Shown here: one piece after another, positions 54,728 to 63,641 of the stretch
Numbering within the stretch: position 1 is the first letter of the stretch
How the letters are laid out: each line of letters opens with the position of its first letter
NCBI RefSeq assembly: GCF_011806425.1
Contig: NZ_JAATOV010000001.1
Span: forward strand, 806,001-870,000
DNA from: Thalassospira lucentensis
GTDB lineage: Bacteria > Pseudomonadota > Alphaproteobacteria > Rhodospirillales > Thalassospiraceae
DNA length: 64,000 nucleotides
Reading direction: 5' to 3'
The notes under the pieces: model-generated
Database searches by the model: none
What the model was told of the DNA's origin: nothing
What the model saw: the letters and a program-made list of their open reading frames with translations, nothing else
Translations under genes and position numbers: made by a program

Positions 54728-55049
54728 GTGTGCGTTTAATGATCTGTAATTGCCGGGAGGGCGAAAAATTTGGTGGGATCAGTGTAGAAGATGCGGTTGA
54801 CCGTCAAGGAGAGACGCAAGCAATGCGGACGGTGCAAAAACCTTTTAGTTGAATCAAAGGTGAGGCATTTTCATGTTTCTGGATCGAAACACAACCGATA
54901 GATACCCTTGATAATCACAATAGTCAAACCGTGTTTCGTGCAATGCAGCTATTTTGTTTCCGCTGGTGCACAAAAACCACGGTTTGACAGGGCATTTAGC
55001 AGTATCGGGGCATAAAAATGGCGAAATTAACAACCATAACCAACAGTTG
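54728..55049. other. gene-free interval upstream of rho
   Basis: About 320 bp that should hold the rho promoter and leader. I see no coding frame; the stretch is moderately AT-rich. Confidence 0.5.
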
Positions 55050-57104
55050 TTAGGCCTGATTTTCCCGTACAGAGTTTAAAAATCCTTCGACCTCCTTACG
55101 CAAGGTGTTGCTGACATTGGTTACGGTTTCGCAGGCGGCAAGAACGTCTTGTGCCGCGTGCCCGGTCTGATCGGTGGCGGCGCGAACGCCATCAATATTA
55201 TCCGATACTTCGGCCGTGCCGTTTGATGCACGTTCAATATTGTTGGCGATTTCCGTGGTGGCGGCCTGTTGTTCATTCACCGCCGCCGAAAGCGAGGACG
55301 AAGCAGAATCGATTTCGGAAATCCGTTCGCCAATGCGGCCAAACGCCCGAACCGCGCGTTCGGTCGCATCCTGCAAATTGTCCATTTGTTCGGAAATCTC
55401 GTCCGTGGCCCGCGACGTTTGGGTTGCCAGGTTTTTGACTTCGTTGGCGACAACGGCAAACCCCTTGCCGGCCTCGCCAGCCCGGGCGGCTTCGATTGTC
55501 GCATTCAGGGCAAGGAGGTTGGTCTGTTCGGCGATATCGCGGATCAGGCCGACGACCGTGCCGATTTTTTCCGCACCATCTTGCAGGGCCTCGGAAATGA
55601 CACTGGCATCGCGCGCATCCTGTGCCGCCACCGACGCATTTTCCGCAGCACTGGTAATCTGACGCGAAATTTCCAGGATCGAATTGGCCAATTCTTCGGT
55701 GGCAGACGACACCGCCGCAACATTGTTTGAAGCCGTTTGGGCGTTTTCGCTTACCCGTGATGCACGTTCGCGACTGGTGCTGACCGCGGTTGTCATGCCG
55801 TCAGACGTTGTACGCAAATCATCGGTCGAATTGCCAATATCCCGCAGCAATCCGTCGACATTTTCCTGAAAAGCGTAGGCCAGCTTTTCCATTTTTTCGG
55901 CATGTGCCAAACGCGCGGCCTGATCGGCTTCGCGTTGCAAGGTCAATTCGCGGTTTTGTTCAAGGTTTTGGCGGAAAACTTCGACCGAGCGGGCCATATC
56001 CCCGACTTCATCGCCGCGGTCTTGTCCTTCGACCTTTTTGCCAAGATCACCCGCCGCCAGATCAATCATGCTTTGGGTCATATTGCCAATCGGGCGGGTA
56101 ATACTGCGCCCCACCAACACCACCAGGATACAGGCCAAAACCAACAGAATGGTCACCCCGGCAAGCGTTGCGAAGAAATAGATTCGTGCGGTCACCAGTT
56201 TGGCCTGCGCCATAGAAATCAGTTTTTGGGCGATATGGTCTTCGACTGCCTTGTAAAGATTGATTTTAACGCTGATTTTCGCAAACCAATCTTCGCCGCC
56301 AATGCCGTTTGTGGTTCCACTGACAGGGTAATCAAGCGCAACCGCGCGAAGCGCCTCGACCTCTGCTACTGCTGGGTCTGACATGGTTTCTTGATAAAAT
56401 GCCATGACATCATCGGGCGCAAATTCTGCAAACACCGATAAATACGCATTTTGAAGCGTGATCAGTTCGACAAAGCGGCGATAGAGGGCCGGTTCAAATT
56501 TGCCCATGCCAAATCCGGCCGCCCCGGTTGCACGTTCCAGCCCGGCGCGTTCCTTGGCCTGCATGAAGTCATTAAAGGCGGCAATCATGCGCAGGAGTTC
56601 AGGATCCCGACTAAGCGCCCCCATGACATTCACGGTCGACAGCATATCGGAAATGATCGAGGTGTAGAACGCAACAGACTCGCCAAGCTTGATCGAAAGC
56701 GCGTCGACCTTTTGTCGGGTTGCCGGGATTTGATCGATTAAGGCAATGAAGCTTCTGATATCTTCCGAAAGACTTTGATCGTAGCGCGACAGGTCAAACT
56801 CCGCGATGTCCGCCCGCAGTGTGCTTATTCTTTCATCGGAAAGGGCGCGCTGTTTGGCCAGCTGTGGCCCAAATTTTTCACCGCCAGACCCAATAAAGCC
56901 CGCAGATGCGCCACGTTCTTTTTGCAATTCATGAATTGTTGCACCGATGGTGCCGGCAAGTTCCGTCAAACTGCGGATTTTACCAAGCTCGTCCATCTGC
57001 TGATAACGGCCACTTACAAGAATAATCGACAAAATAAGAAGCCCGACCACTGGTGGTACCAGCGACAGAACAAGTTTTTTGCCAATGCTAATCTGACTAA
57101 ACAT
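55050..57104 (-). CDS. methyl-accepting chemotaxis protein with NIT sensor domain
   Basis: A 684-residue chemoreceptor. First membrane helix at about 10-32, a periplasmic NIT domain (about 40-290, with [20 protein letters not shown], a hallmark of nitrate/nitrite-type sensors), second helix near 305-330, HAMP ([20 protein letters not shown]), and a cytoplasmic signalling domain with the hairpin [20 protein letters not shown]. The ligand is not proven. ATG 57104 is chosen because GGGGGAT lies just upstream; a GTG at 57116 adds four residues. There is no CheR/CheB neighbour. Confidence 0.92.
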   Translation of the reverse strand: MFSQISIGKKLVLSLVPPVVGLLILSIILVSGRYQQMDELGKIRSLTELAGTIGATIHELQKERGASAGFIGSGGEKFGPQLAKQRALSDERISTLRADIAEFDLSRYDQSLSEDIRSFIALIDQIPATRQKVDALSIKLGESVAFYTSIISDMLSTVNVMGALSRDPELLRMIAAFNDFMQAKERAGLERATGAAGFGMGKFEPALYRRFVELITLQNAYLSVFAEFAPDDVMAFYQETMSDPAVAEVEALRAVALDYPVSGTTNGIGGEDWFAKISVKINLYKAVEDHIAQKLISMAQAKLVTARIYFFATLAGVTILLVLACILVVLVGRSITRPIGNMTQSMIDLAAGDLGKKVEGQDRGDEVGDMARSVEVFRQNLEQNRELTLQREADQAARLAHAEKMEKLAYAFQENVDGLLRDIGNSTDDLRTTSDGMTTAVSTSRERASRVSENAQTASNNVAAVSSATEELANSILEISRQITSAAENASVAAQDARDASVISEALQDGAEKIGTVVGLIRDIAEQTNLLALNATIEAARAGEAGKGFAVVANEVKNLATQTSRATDEISEQMDNLQDATERAVRAFGRIGERISEIDSASSSLSAAVNEQQAATTEIANNIERASNGTAEVSDNIDGVRAATDQTGHAAQDVLAACETVTNVSNTLRKEVEGFLNSVRENQA

Positions 57105-57344
57105 GCGATCCCCCACACATCAAAATGTCGATGACCGCCAGTTATTCACCCACTCCCTGGGTGCACAGAATAAGACGCCGGTTATTTTTTAAACACCGGT
57201 CATTGATTTGATCGCTATTTGCATGTGATGCCGCGCGCTCAATACAATCCGATATTGTGGTGCAGCGCGAAAATTCAAGATAACCCGCCCCGGAAACAGG
57301 CGATTTTTGGGATTTAACGATGGATTTCGTCGCCAAGGACGCCG

Positions 57345-57707
57345 TTATTGAGAAAGGGGCGCACGCACAATGTCGAGCATCTGGCTTAATTGTTCATCGC
57401 TTAAGCCTGCAATGCGTTCAGACAGAAGATTGGCAAGCTCGGTCGCCTCGGGGGCCAAACCGGCGGTATCGACGGTGATTTTTGGGTGCGAAAGTTGGGC
57501 CAGACGTTTGATATCGTCAACTTCATCCCAGACCAGATTGAAATAGCCGCAAATCTGCTGCACCAATCCGGGGCTGGGCCGGCCGCGATGCCCATGTTCA
57601 AGGGCTGAAAGATAGGCCGGTGACAGCTGCAGCGCATTTGCCATATCGGTCAGGGTCACGTCATTGCGTGCCCGCAATTCCCGGATACGATTGCCAAAGG
57701 GTGTCAC
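57345..57707 (-). CDS. XRE-family helix-turn-helix regulator
   Basis: A 120-residue regulator. The helix-turn-helix is FGNRIRELRARNDVTLTDMANALQLSPAYLSALEHG, here only in part, followed by a short C-terminal helical region with LSDEQLSQMLDIV. The start is GTG 57707, preceded by ACGGAG; the frame runs to 57815 without support. Its start overlaps the smr stop by 4 nt (GTGA), so both are co-translated. An Smr-XRE pair near mltA is common in alphaproteobacteria, but mltA is not here. Confidence 0.9.
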   Translation of the reverse strand: MTPFGNRIRELRARNDVTLTDMANALQLSPAYLSALEHGHRGRPSPGLVQQICGYFNLVWDEVDDIKRLAQLSHPKITVDTAGLAPEATELANLLSERIAGLSDEQLSQMLDIVRAPLSQ

Positions 57708-58378
57708 GGGCGTCTCCGTTTTAACAAGACATAAAAGGCCCCTGAACCGCCATGCTGAATCTGGGCTTGGTGAATGGCCAGAATGCGCGTGCGCAGGCGC
57801 GGCGCACTTAACCATTGCGGAGTGCGGGCACGCAAAAGACCCGTGCGGCCATATTCATCCGGGCGCGATCCCTTACCGGTGATCACCAACACACAGCGTT
57901 TCCCTGCCCGCCAACTGTCTTCGATAAAGGAGTTTAAGGCGTTATGGGCCACTTCCTGGGTCATGCCATGCAGATCGATGCGCCCATCAATCGACATTTT
58001 GCCCTTTTGGAACTTATTGGCCGTTGATCGGTCAATCCCAGCGGTAACACCGGGTTTAAGGTCATCAAGGTTGCGATTTTTGATCTGCGGGCCGCGATCA
58101 GCATTTCGGGCCGAAGGTAAATTGCGCGCCGCCCGGTTTTCTTCGGATTTTTGCACATTTTCAGCGAGCATATCAGACAGATCGTCAAACATGTCACCGG
58201 GGGCCGAAACGGCGGTGTCGCTTGTGTGGGTATCGTCGTCTTCCGGCACGAAAGGCGCATCAACGCTTTTGCGCTTTTTACTGCGCAAAGGGGTGACGTC
58301 ACGGGTAAAGACCTCCCACAGGGCCTTTTCCTCGTCATTGACGGCACGGCGTCGTTTTGGCGTCTTTTTCTGTGTCAT
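57704..58378 (-). CDS. Smr-domain protein
   Basis: A 224-residue protein. A long charged N-terminal region (about 1-120, probably disordered) precedes the C-terminal Smr domain, with DLHGMTQEVAHNALNSFI, the GKG loop, and GGSGAFYVLLKR at the end. Smr domains are often DNA- or RNA-nicking nucleases or ribosome-associated factors. Substrate unknown. The stop overlaps the start of the XRE gene by 4 nt. Confidence 0.92.
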   Translation of the reverse strand: MTQKKTPKRRRAVNDEEKALWEVFTRDVTPLRSKKRKSVDAPFVPEDDDTHTSDTAVSAPGDMFDDLSDMLAENVQKSEENRAARNLPSARNADRGPQIKNRNLDDLKPGVTAGIDRSTANKFQKGKMSIDGRIDLHGMTQEVAHNALNSFIEDSWRAGKRCVLVITGKGSRPDEYGRTGLLRARTPQWLSAPRLRTRILAIHQAQIQHGGSGAFYVLLKRRRP

Positions 58379-58832
58379 CGGACCAGATCGATTAACGTAA
58401 TAAGTGCTTTGCCATGATCAGATTATATGTAACGCGACCGCCCCCACATTCAGAAGCGCACGCCAATATATAAAAAGACCAAAGCCCGACCGGATTTAAC
58501 GGCAGAAAACCCATAAACCCAGCATCCATTTGCAAATGACATAAAGCCTTTCGCAGTTTGATACCACGCCTGTATGAACAATTTATTCAAACAGAACACA
58601 TATTCCAGGCCGATCTGATCCCAGATCCACGCCGTCACACGCGATTGATCAAGTGGAAGTTTGGCCTGTTTGCCGATCAGTGCCTTGGGTTTGGAAATTG
58701 CTGCTTACGCGACGATAAGAACTTGTTTTCAAACCGATAAACAAGAATATTTCGATATCGTAATTAGGTGCGAAAAGTAAAACGCCATGCCAATTTGCGT
58801 TCACGCCAAGGACATGGGGCCGTCCAAGCGAC
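58379..58832. other. gene-free interval upstream of smr
   Basis: About 450 bp between the solute-binding gene and smr. No convincing coding frame or repeat is seen; the smr promoter should be here. Confidence 0.45.
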
Positions 58833-59819
58833 TTAATGACCCGCATCACCGTGATGACCATTTAGATCCACGCACCCGACCCCATTATTGTCGAGATCAA
58901 GCATGGCGCGTAAAAACGGTTTGAAGGCATTGGTCGAAAGACCATGATCACGGCGGTTTTGGATGAAAAATCCGCTGCGTTTAAAGCGATCAAGCTGGTC
59001 TTGAAGCGTTGTAATATCCCGATCAGGTACATCGCCACTGACCGCGACATAAAGATAACAGGTGCGATAGGCCAATTTGCTTTCGATTTTTGGCAGCTTG
59101 TCAGCGGCTTTGATGTAATGGCGCAAGATATTGCCGCCAATCGCAATCATATCGACACGGTGCGCCATCAACATCGGCAAAAGCAGTTCTTCGCGCGGCA
59201 CCATCACCAATTTTTGCGCCCCACTTTTGCGCAAATAGGCTTCGCGGGCAGAGCCGAGCAACACGCCGATGCTGGCCTCCCTTAAAACCGTGTCAAATCT
59301 GGCATTTTGCCAATCGGTTGTCGAAAACCCGTATAGATTCCAGACGGTTCTGCTGATGGGGCCGACCCATTTGAAATGATCTTCGCGGGCTTTGGTGCGT
59401 GTGGTCGGATAAATGACGTGACCGGGTTCTTTCGCTGATTTCTCGAGCTGGCGTTTCCAGGGTTCTTGCGGCGAAAGTCTGGCTGAAAGACTGGCTTTAT
59501 CAAAAAGGGTGATGACCAAACGATCAAAATAGCCCGGTTCTGGCCGGGCTGACGTGCTGGACTTGCCACTTTCTGAGAGATGGATTTTATAGGTGCCGTC
59601 AAAGGCCGGGGCTGTTTGATCGACCAAATCATCGGGCATATCAGATGCCAGATCATCATCAATTTCAGATCCGGGTTCAGGGGTGGGGCCTGATGCATAA
59701 GCCGGAGGGATGACCATCATCATCATTATCAGCAGCACCAAACCGCCAAAGGCGGCTTTTATCGCATGTCGATCGCAATTGTTTGATCGGGTTCGTATCG
59801 AACAAAAGCCGCCGATCAC
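58833..59819 (-). CDS. periplasmic solute-binding-like protein
   Basis: A 328-residue exported protein. An N-terminal stretch with AFGGLVLLIMMMMVIPPAYA acts as signal peptide. The mature part resembles the SBP_bac_3 fold: GHVIYPTTRTKAREDHFKWVG, the FDTVLREASIGVLLGSAREA segment, and RVDMIAIGGNILRHYIKAAD; lobes for a small polar ligand are plausible. There is no transporter gene beside it, so it may act as a sensor domain or orphan binding protein. The start GTG 59819 is 1 nt after dnaQ ends. The C-terminal DLDNNGVGCVDLNGHHGDAGH is rich in Asp/His and could bind metal. Confidence 0.65.
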   Translation of the reverse strand: MIGGFCSIRTRSNNCDRHAIKAAFGGLVLLIMMMMVIPPAYASGPTPEPGSEIDDDLASDMPDDLVDQTAPAFDGTYKIHLSESGKSSTSARPEPGYFDRLVITLFDKASLSARLSPQEPWKRQLEKSAKEPGHVIYPTTRTKAREDHFKWVGPISRTVWNLYGFSTTDWQNARFDTVLREASIGVLLGSAREAYLRKSGAQKLVMVPREELLLPMLMAHRVDMIAIGGNILRHYIKAADKLPKIESKLAYRTCYLYVAVSGDVPDRDITTLQDQLDRFKRSGFFIQNRRDHGLSTNAFKPFLRAMLDLDNNGVGCVDLNGHHGDAGH

Positions 59820-59820
59820 A

Positions 59821-60525
59821 TCATGCTTCTTTCGCTTTAAGCCAAAGGGCGTCTTTGACCTTGGCTTCGATGTAGGCTTTGTGGGCGTCAAGTTCGGCAT
59901 CGCTGACCAGATGGGGCCGCGGTTCAAGGCGGTTTTCCTTTGGCCCCAGCACACGTTCGACAACTTCGTCGTCGTCTTGGCGGGCATTGGGATCAAGGGA
60001 TAGACCGTGCTGCCGGCCGCCCAACAGTTCAAGATAAACCACCGCCAAAAGATCGGAATCAAGCAGTGCCCCGTGCAAAGTACGGTTGGAGTTATCAATT
60101 TTGAACCGGCGACACAGCGCATCCAAGCTGACCGGGGAACCGGGGAACTTTTTGCGCGCCATTTGAACGGTATCGAGCGCCCGTTCCATCGGAATTTTCG
60201 GCTTGTTCAGCCATGACAGTTCCGCATTGAGGAACTTCATATCAAAGGGCGCATTGTGAATGACGAGGATCGAATCATCGCCGATGAATTCAAGGAAATC
60301 GTCAGCAACCTCGGCAAAAACCGGCTGATCTTTGAGGAAGTCATCACCAAGTCCGTGCACGTCAAAGGCCTCTTTGGGCATGTTGCGCTGCGGATTGATA
60401 TATTGGTGATATTGGCGGCCTGTCGGCATGTGATTGATCAGTTCGATACAGCCAATTTCCACCAGGCGATGGTCGGAATAAGGATCAAGGCCGGTGGTTT
60501 CAGTATCAAGAACGATTTCACGCAT
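59821..60525 (-). CDS. dnaQ: DNA polymerase III subunit epsilon
   Basis: A 234-residue DEDDh 3'-5' exonuclease, the proofreading subunit of Pol III. ExoI DTETTGLDP is at the N-terminus, ExoII is NAPFDMKFLNAEL, and ExoIIIe has HGALLDSDLLA. The C-terminal tail that binds DnaE is present but short of a clear clamp motif. It sits in the conserved dnaQ-coaE-aroE-maf-ppsR block flanking oriC. Confidence 0.96.
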   Translation of the reverse strand: MREIVLDTETTGLDPYSDHRLVEIGCIELINHMPTGRQYHQYINPQRNMPKEAFDVHGLGDDFLKDQPVFAEVADDFLEFIGDDSILVIHNAPFDMKFLNAELSWLNKPKIPMERALDTVQMARKKFPGSPVSLDALCRRFKIDNSNRTLHGALLDSDLLAVVYLELLGGRQHGLSLDPNARQDDDEVVERVLGPKENRLEPRPHLVSDAELDAHKAYIEAKVKDALWLKAKEA

Positions 60526-60544
60526 GTTTGCTTAAGTCCGATGG

Positions 60545-61129
60545 TCAACAAAATTGGGCAACGATGGCCGCGATATGATCAAAAGTCACTGCACGCCCCA
60601 ACCCGGTCGGGATGATAAAATCGGCGCGCCGTCGCTTTTGGCTATCGGGCATCTGCTTGGACAGAATGGCGGAAAATTTCCCATCCGTCATCCCCTGTCG
60701 TGCCATAACACGTTGAAGTTGAATGAATAATGGAGCGGACACAACCGCAACGACGTCACAGCGTTTTTCGCCCGCTGTTTCGTACAAAAGCGGAATATCA
60801 AGCACCACCAATTTGCGGCCGAGCATCCGCTGGGTTTTTAAAAACCGGTTTTCGGCATCGCGCACCAGCGGATGTAAAATGGTTTCAAGCTGGGTCAGGA
60901 TTTTGGGATCACCAAAGGCCTTTTGACCGAGTTTTTGTCGGTCGATCTTGCCATCAATGATGACATCGGGAAATAATGCCGCGATCTGATCAAACGCCGC
61001 ACCGTTTGGCGCCATCAGTTTATGGGTCGTGGCATCGGCATCATGGACCGGCACACCAAGATATCGAAACATCCCAGCCGCGGTAGATTTGCCCATTCCG
61101 ATTGAACCGGTTAACCCCATAATTACCAT
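60545..61129 (-). CDS. coaE: dephospho-CoA kinase
   Basis: A 194-residue P-loop kinase that makes CoA from dephospho-CoA in the last step of the pathway. Walker A GLTGSIGMGKST is at residues 5-16; HDADATTHKLM and the LIDGK-type region follow. Length is standard. dnaQ begins 19 bp downstream. Confidence 0.95.
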   Translation of the reverse strand: MVIMGLTGSIGMGKSTAAGMFRYLGVPVHDADATTHKLMAPNGAAFDQIAALFPDVIIDGKIDRQKLGQKAFGDPKILTQLETILHPLVRDAENRFLKTQRMLGRKLVVLDIPLLYETAGEKRCDVVAVVSAPLFIQLQRVMARQGMTDGKFSAILSKQMPDSQKRRRADFIIPTGLGRAVTFDHIAAIVAQFC

Positions 61130-61150
61130 ATCAAGATCAACCTTAAATAC

Positions 61151-62017
61151 TTAATCGGTCGAAAGGACGAATTCGCGCAAGTCCGGCGTCACATCAGGAT
61201 CAATACCAAACCACTTATGGAAACCCGGCCGGGCTTGATGCAGCAACATGCCCAAGCCATCGACAATCGGATTTCCACGGTCTTTGGCCTGTGCCAGCAA
61301 ATCAGTGATCAGCGGCGCATAGACAATATCGGTCACAAGGGCCGATGTTGGCAATCCGGTCAGATCAATTTCAAGGGCGGGTTGGCCAACCATGCCAAGG
61401 CTTGTGGTATTGACGACAAGGGACGCATTTTCCAAGGCGGATGGCGCGACCGGCCAATCAATCACGGTTATGCGCGGATCATTTATCTCGCCCGCCAGAT
61501 CATCGGCCCGTTTGCGGGTCCGGTTGGCAAGGCGAATTTCAGGGCAGCCTTCATCAAGTAACGCCACCAAAACCGCGCGCGATGCCCCACCAGCGCCCAA
61601 CACCACCGCCGGACCAGAACAAAAAGCCGTATTCGGGGCTTCTTGGCGCAGGTTTTCGATAAAACCAAATCCGTCGGTGTTATCGCCCAACAGCCGGCCA
61701 TCTTTGGCAAAGGTGACGGTATTGACCGCCCCAATACGTTTGGCGCGATCGGTCAATTCATCACAAGCACGCATCGCCGTTTCCTTAAACGGGATGGTGA
61801 CATTGACCCCGGCAAAACCAAGATCGCGCAAGGACGTTAAAGCCGTTTCGAAATTTTCAGGCGCAACAGGCAGCGGCATGTAACTGCCATCAATGGCATT
61901 ATTTGCCAGCCAATATCCCTGCAAACGGGGAGATTTTGAATGCGACACCGGCCAGCCCATAACACCGGCCAGGCGTGACGTCCCCGAAAGTGTGCGATAG
62001 GAAGTGCGAGATGTCAT
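61151..62017 (-). CDS. aroE: shikimate 5-dehydrogenase
   Basis: A 288-residue enzyme of the shikimate pathway (dehydroshikimate to shikimate, NADPH). The substrate-binding region SHSKSPRLQGYWL and the conserved NVTIPFKETA are near the front; the nucleotide fold is VVLGAGGASRAVLVAL and the NTTSLGM motif follows. Length is normal. It is the next gene after the maf-REP interval in the oriC-flanking block. Confidence 0.96.
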   Translation of the reverse strand: MTSRTSYRTLSGTSRLAGVMGWPVSHSKSPRLQGYWLANNAIDGSYMPLPVAPENFETALTSLRDLGFAGVNVTIPFKETAMRACDELTDRAKRIGAVNTVTFAKDGRLLGDNTDGFGFIENLRQEAPNTAFCSGPAVVLGAGGASRAVLVALLDEGCPEIRLANRTRKRADDLAGEINDPRITVIDWPVAPSALENASLVVNTTSLGMVGQPALEIDLTGLPTSALVTDIVYAPLITDLLAQAKDRGNPIVDGLGMLLHQARPGFHKWFGIDPDVTPDLREFVLSTD

Positions 62018-62084
62018 AAGCCTGAAATTCCTGCCTTCTGGATTTTGCGTGCGACGTTTGTTTCGTTTTTACGGTGTGCCAACC

Positions 62085-62114
62085 ATGAGCCCCCCGCCTA
62101 TGCGGGAGTGACGG
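62085..62114 (-). repeat. REP-type palindromic element, copy 1
   Basis: On minus: CCGTCACTCCCGC then ATAG then GCGGGGGG and CTCA. The core CCGTCA-(2 nt)-CCCGC-GCGGG matches copy 2 and is the classic proteobacterial REP form. Confidence 0.75.
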
Positions 62115-62137
62115 TTAAAAGTGAAACTTCGTTCTTC

Positions 62138-62166
62138 CCGTCATGCCCGCCACGGCGGGGATCGAG
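62138..62166 (+). repeat. REP-type palindromic element, copy 2
   Basis: CCGTCATGCCCGC then CAC then GGCGGGGATCGAG. It is inverted relative to copy 1, forming a BIME-like pair. Confidence 0.75.
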
Positions 62167-62196
62167 ATGAACGGACACAATATGAACGGACACAAT
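62167..62196. repeat. 15-bp perfect tandem repeat, two copies
   Basis: ATGAACGGACACAAT occurs twice without a gap immediately after REP copy 2. Confidence 0.9.
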
Positions 62197-62203
62197 CGCA
62201 TTT

Positions 62204-62803
62204 TTACGCCTTAAGAACACCGTGATCGCGCAAAAAGCCAATCAGCGGCAAAAGCGGCAAACCAAGAACGGTGAAATAGTCACCGCGTACTTCGGTAAAG
62301 AGCTGCGCCCCGATGCCTTCAAGCTGATACCCGCCAACGCAGTCAAATATGTCTTCGCCCGCCGTATCAAGATACCAATCAAGCCATTCTTCGGTGAAAT
62401 TGCGCATGGTCAAATGGGCGGTATCAATCGTGCCCCAAATGCGAGAGCCCTCTTTATATATAACAGCAGCGGAGACCAATTGATGGGTCTTGCCGCGCAG
62501 CGCCAAAAGTTGCGCACGGGTGTTATCGCGGTCTTTGGGCTTATCAAACCAGATGCCATTGCATTCCAGCATCTGATCCGCGGCAATGACAATGCCGTCG
62601 GGCTGCTGGCGATACATGCGCAGCGCCTTCATTTCGGCCAGGGTTTCGGCGGCTTCGGCGGCGTTGGCCCCTTCGGCCTTCATCGATTGTTTATAGCCGT
62701 CCTCGTCAATCATCGAGGCAATCGCATCGCAATCCACACCTGCATTTGTCAGCATGGCGTGACGTGTTTTGCTGCTTGAGGCCAGAATAAGCCGTTGGTT
62801 CAT
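62204..62803 (-). CDS. maf: Maf-family nucleotide pyrophosphatase
   Basis: A 199-residue Maf-like house-cleaning NTP pyrophosphatase. The start LILASSSKTRHAMLTNAGV carries the Maf signature, followed by IVIAADQMLECNGIWFDKPK and the ending FTVLGLPLLPLIGFLRDHG. It hydrolyses non-canonical NTPs. The assignment to a subclass (YhdE vs YceF) is not made. It precedes ppsR in the oriC-flanking block. Confidence 0.93.
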   Translation of the reverse strand: MNQRLILASSSKTRHAMLTNAGVDCDAIASMIDEDGYKQSMKAEGANAAEAAETLAEMKALRMYRQQPDGIVIAADQMLECNGIWFDKPKDRDNTRAQLLALRGKTHQLVSAAVIYKEGSRIWGTIDTAHLTMRNFTEEWLDWYLDTAGEDIFDCVGGYQLEGIGAQLFTEVRGDYFTVLGLPLLPLIGFLRDHGVLKA

Positions 62804-62813
62804 CGTTTATATC

Positions 62814-63641
62814 CTATTCGTGACCGCGACGGTCATACATGGTTGCCATGATCATGGCCGCTGTTTCTTCGATCGAACGGCGGGTGACATTGATAATCTT
62901 CCAGCCGCGATCGGTAAAATAACGTCGCGCCTGATGGACTTCATCGCGCACGGCAACCGGATCGACATAATCCCCGCCCTCGCCGCGTTCGATCTGACGC
63001 AGACGGTTTTTACGGATCGACACCAATTGATCAACATCCTTGATCAAGCCAACAATCAGCGGCTTTTTCAGCTGATCCAAATCAGGCGGCAGCGGACAGC
63101 CCGGCACAAAGGGAATATTGGCGGTTTTGATCCCGCGATTGGCCAAATAGACCGAGGTCGGGGTTTTTGACGTCCGCGACACGCCGACAATCACAACGTC
63201 GGCTTCTTCCAGATCCCAGCCAGACTGCCCGTCATCATGGGACAGGGTAAAATCAATCGCCTCGATCCGGCTGAAATATTCTTCGTCCATTTTATGAAGT
63301 GCGCCAGTCCGGCCGCGCGATTGCTGGCCCAAATAGCCGGCCATCATGGTGACGGTATTATCAAGCACATGGCTGTGCGGCACCTGAAGGCGGCGACAGC
63401 CTTCTTCGAGTTTGCGGCGAATTTCACTGTCAAACACGGTGTAAAGGACAATGCCGGGATTACGTTCAATATCGGCCAAAACGCGCGCAAGCTGGGCGTC
63501 CGTTCGGATCAGCGACCAAACATGTTCATGGGCGCGGACATCAGGAAATTGCGCAATGCAGGCCCGGGCAACGCCATCAACTGTCTCGCCGGTCGAATCC
63601 GAAACCAGATGAAGATGGAAAATTTTATCTGCTTGGACCAT
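62814..63641 (-). CDS. ppsR: PEP synthetase/PPDK regulatory kinase-phosphatase (DUF299)
   Basis: A 275-residue protein with the DUF299 fold: FHLHLVSDSTGETVDGVARA at the front, and a P-loop-like GVSRTSKTPTSVYLANRG near residue 155. It reversibly phosphorylates PEP synthase or PPDK with ADP and Pi. ATG 63641 (MVQADK) is chosen over a TTG at 63662. In alphaproteobacteria this gene (RP001 in rickettsial notation) borders oriC, with hemE usually on the other side. Confidence 0.95.
   Translation of the reverse strand: MVQADKIFHLHLVSDSTGETVDGVARACIAQFPDVRAHEHVWSLIRTDAQLARVLADIERNPGIVLYTVFDSEIRRKLEEGCRRLQVPHSHVLDNTVTMMAGYLGQQSRGRTGALHKMDEEYFSRIEAIDFTLSHDDGQSGWDLEEADVVIVGVSRTSKTPTSVYLANRGIKTANIPFVPGCPLPPDLDQLKKPLIVGLIKDVDQLVSIRKNRLRQIERGEGGDYVDPVAVRDEVHQARRYFTDRGWKIINVTRRSIEETAAMIMATMYDRRGHE

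Larger units (their letters stand above)
62018..62203. other. repeat-rich interval between maf and aroE
   Basis: A 186-bp gap in an otherwise closely packed block. It holds two inverted REP-type palindromes (62085-62114 and 62138-62166) and a perfect 15-bp tandem duplication (62167-62196). Confidence 0.7.
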
